Below are positions 62,282 to 64,000 of a DNA stretch of 64,000 bases, in pieces. The stretch spans positions 13,870 to 77,869 of the forward strand of contig JBHJOI010000015.1 in NCBI GenBank assembly GCA_050329935.1, read 5' to 3'. Each line of letters starts with the position of its first letter. Within the stretch, counting starts at the first letter, position 1. The notes beneath the pieces were generated by a model. The model saw nothing but the letters and a program-made list of their open reading frames with translations, was not told where the DNA came from and did no database searches. Source of the DNA: CAYSFW01 sp050329935 (GTDB lineage: Bacteria; Pseudomonadota; Gammaproteobacteria; UWMA-0217). Position numbers and translations under genes: made by a program.

Positions 62282-62358
62282 ACCCGCCGCCGAGCCACGC
62301 GGCTGAGGTCCAGCCTCGCGTCAGGGACCGATTCGGCGTAGCCGATACCCGTGCGCGA
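62282..62358 (+). repeat. 77-bp imperfect direct repeat, copy B
   Basis: Matches copy A at 66 of 77 positions. It covers the end of the MFS gene (minus strand) and, on the plus strand, reads PAAEPRG-stop, close to the YaeQ end PATKPRG-stop. Confidence 0.85.
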
Positions 62359-63574
62359 AACCCGCGGCGACGGTCAACACACCACAGGCAAACAGGATCT
62401 CGCGCACGCCGAACTGCTGCGCGAGGTGCCCCACCGCGAAGCTGCCGAGCGGCGCGACGCCGAGAAAGGCCATCGAGAACGTCGCCATCACGCGGCCTCG
62501 CAAGTCGTCGCGGACCCAGGTCTGCAACAGGGTATTGCTGCCCGCGGCGATCATGACCATCGAAAAGCCGAGCACCATCAGGATCGGATACGCCAATGCA
62601 TGGAACGGATTGATCGCGAACAACGCGAGCGCGCCGCCGGCCGAGCGAGCCGCGAGTGACACCCATTGCGCCAGGCCGTCAACCGTACCGCGCGAGGCCA
62701 GGTACAAACTCGCGAACAGCGAACCCGCCCCCGCGCTGCCGACCAGCAAGCCGAGCGTCCGCGCGTCGCCAGCGAAAATCGACTTCGCGTACAACGGCAT
62801 CATCACCACGTAGGGCGTGATCAGAAAACTCGCCGCCGCGACCAACAGCAGAAACAAGCGAATGCAAGGATGCGAGAACGCGTAGCCAAACCCCTCGCGC
62901 AGCGCCGTGAGCGCCGGTTGCGGATTACCGGCGCCGGGTCGCGCGCGGAGCGCACCCAGCGCCAACAGCACCCCAAGGTAGGACACGGCGTTGATCGCAA
63001 AACACACCGCCTCGCCCGCCAGCGCGATCACGAAGCCCGCCAGCGCCGGACCGATGAACCGGGTGGTGTTCATCAACAGCGAATTGAGCGCGATCGCGTT
63101 CGGCAACTCGCGCCGATCCGCGACCAGATGGACCACCAGCGACTGCCGCACCGGCATGTCCAATGCGTTGATGCAACCCATCAGAAACGCCAGCGCCAAC
63201 AGCAACCCGGGCGTGATCCAGCCCTGCCAGGTCAGCACCGCCAGCACGAGCGCCTGCACCAAGGCCAGCGCCTGGGTCGCCATCATCAGGCGACGCCGGT
63301 CCACCCGATCCGACCACACGCCGCCCAACGCACCGAACAGCAGAATCGGAATCTGACTCGCAAACCCCAGCAAACCCAGCATCAACGCGGAGTCGGTCAA
63401 ACGGTAGATCAGCCAGCCCATCGCGATCTGCTGCATCCAGGTGCCCGCCATCGACACGAATTGCCCGGCGAAATAGAGGCGGAAATCGCGCGAGCGCAGC
63501 GCGCGCAATGGACGTGCGAGGACTTGCTTCAGCACAGGGTGATCCCGACAGGTGTTCCGGATGGACGAAGCCAA
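62321..63574 (-). CDS. MFS exporter (EntS-like, MFS_3)
   Basis: Protein of about 417 residues with about twelve membrane segments: YFAGQFVSMAGTWMQQIAMG and GLLGFASQIPILLFGALGGV near the front, then VWSDRVDRRRLMMATQALAL, the family loop after helix two. It fits the enterobactin-exporter-like MFS_3 group; substrate unknown. The TTG at 63574 and a GTG near 63535 are both possible starts; no ATG fits. Its C-terminus (AHGYRLRRIGP) is repeated as a remnant after yaeQ. Confidence 0.88.
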   Translation of the reverse strand: MASSIRNTCRDHPVLKQVLARPLRALRSRDFRLYFAGQFVSMAGTWMQQIAMGWLIYRLTDSALMLGLLGFASQIPILLFGALGGVWSDRVDRRRLMMATQALALVQALVLAVLTWQGWITPGLLLALAFLMGCINALDMPVRQSLVVHLVADRRELPNAIALNSLLMNTTRFIGPALAGFVIALAGEAVCFAINAVSYLGVLLALGALRARPGAGNPQPALTALREGFGYAFSHPCIRLFLLLVAAASFLITPYVVMMPLYAKSIFAGDARTLGLLVGSAGAGSLFASLYLASRGTVDGLAQWVSLAARSAGGALALFAINPFHALAYPILMVLGFSMVMIAAGSNTLLQTWVRDDLRGRVMATFSMAFLGVAPLGSFAVGHLAQQFGVREILFACGVLTVAAGFAHGYRLRRIGP

Positions 63575-63761
63575 CCATCATACGAGGACCGCCCCCCCGT
63601 GCCCATTGGCCTCGCGAGGTCACGGGGCACGATCTTGAACCCGATGCGCTTCGAGCGCTTGAGGAGACGGCCGCGAATCCAGCCGCCGCTCAAGAGAAAT
63701 CGAGTGCGCGACCGCGCGAATGAGCACTCAAGCGCGTGTCGCCACGATCGTCGCGGCGCGA

Positions 63762-64000
63762 TCAACGCGTCATCGACATCGCCCGCGAAACCTGTTCGCG
63801 CACGAAGATGCGCGCGACCTGTTCAGCGAAGGCCTGTTTGTCCACGACGCGCGCAAACTGGCCATCCTCCAGAAACGGGACGAAACGCATCGGCCAATCC
63901 ATCAACCGCTGCATTTGAAGTGCCGCGTTACCGCCCGGCTCCGAATCGATGGCCTGGGTGATCATGTACGGGCTCAACCAACGCCCCAACTCCGACTTGG
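63762..64000 (-). CDS. C-terminal part of an unrecognised protein (runs off the window)
   Basis: The last 79 residues of a gene that begins outside the window. Visible: KSELGRWLSPYMITQAIDSE, then QRLMDWPMRFVPFLEDGQFA, then AEQVARIFVREQVSRAMSM. Amphipathic helices dominate. The coding bias and length of the open frame support a real gene, but I do not recognise the family. The first codon in view has no start. Confidence 0.6.
   Translation of the reverse strand, partial: KSELGRWLSPYMITQAIDSEPGGNAALQMQRLMDWPMRFVPFLEDGQFARVVDKQAFAEQVARIFVREQVSRAMSMTR

Overview
The window reads as a chromosomal segment of a GC-rich gammaproteobacterium-like bacterium with a C1-oxidising (methylotroph or methanotroph) flavour. 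The gene order rpsF-rpsR-(DUF2232)-rplI-dnaB-alr is proteobacterial. The C1 character rests on three linked genes of the tetrahydromethanopterin/methanofuran type (DUF6513 DHPS-like, DUF447, MfnB-like), a pqqD gene, and a PedA1A2BC/LutAEF-like ABC importer of the kind linked to PQQ-dependent alcohol oxidation and lanthanide uptake. The genus cannot be fixed from the sequence alone. No rRNA, IS element, prophage or CRISPR array was seen.

Layout. 0-7.4 kb: a DUF2325 protein, HemP, a block of host-attachment protein, Lon-like protease and UspA-like protein, a UPF0114 membrane protein and a CbiM-like membrane protein. 7.4-12.7 kb: the ribosomal protein/replication block. 12.9-17.5 kb: an Hsp20 gene with its own heat-shock-type promoter and a clear terminator, then murI-cysS and a glycosyltransferase. 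18.2-23 kb: a DUF937-OmpA protein, RidA, a small membrane protein and a phosphoethanolamine transferase.

23-34.9 kb is the most interesting part. A sigma-54 activator (AcoR type) is divergent from pqqD, which has a well-matched -24/-12 promoter. Converging on pqqD is a tightly overlapping seven-gene operon encoding two complete ABC transporters: an NMT1/SsuABC-like one, then the PQQ-associated one with its beta-propeller protein. Divergent from that operon is the methanofuran/H4MPT trio.

35-45.3 kb is an exopolysaccharide locus: export lipoprotein, Wzz/GumC, a P-loop-less tyrosine-kinase-like protein, an outer-membrane barrel, an AAA+-FHA protein and an O-antigen-ligase-like protein. It is divergent from an undecaprenyl-phosphate sugar transferase and RmlC, with a tRNA-Arg between. 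Its lower-GC half hints at a different history. 45.4-56.7 kb: FdhD, SbcDC, a Nei-like glycosylase and an Lhr-type helicase. 57-64 kb: a low-GC AI-2E family transporter, a cytochrome b/c' pair, DUF2058, YaeQ, a DUF502 gene bracketed by a 77-bp imperfect direct repeat, an MFS exporter and the end of an unrecognised gene.
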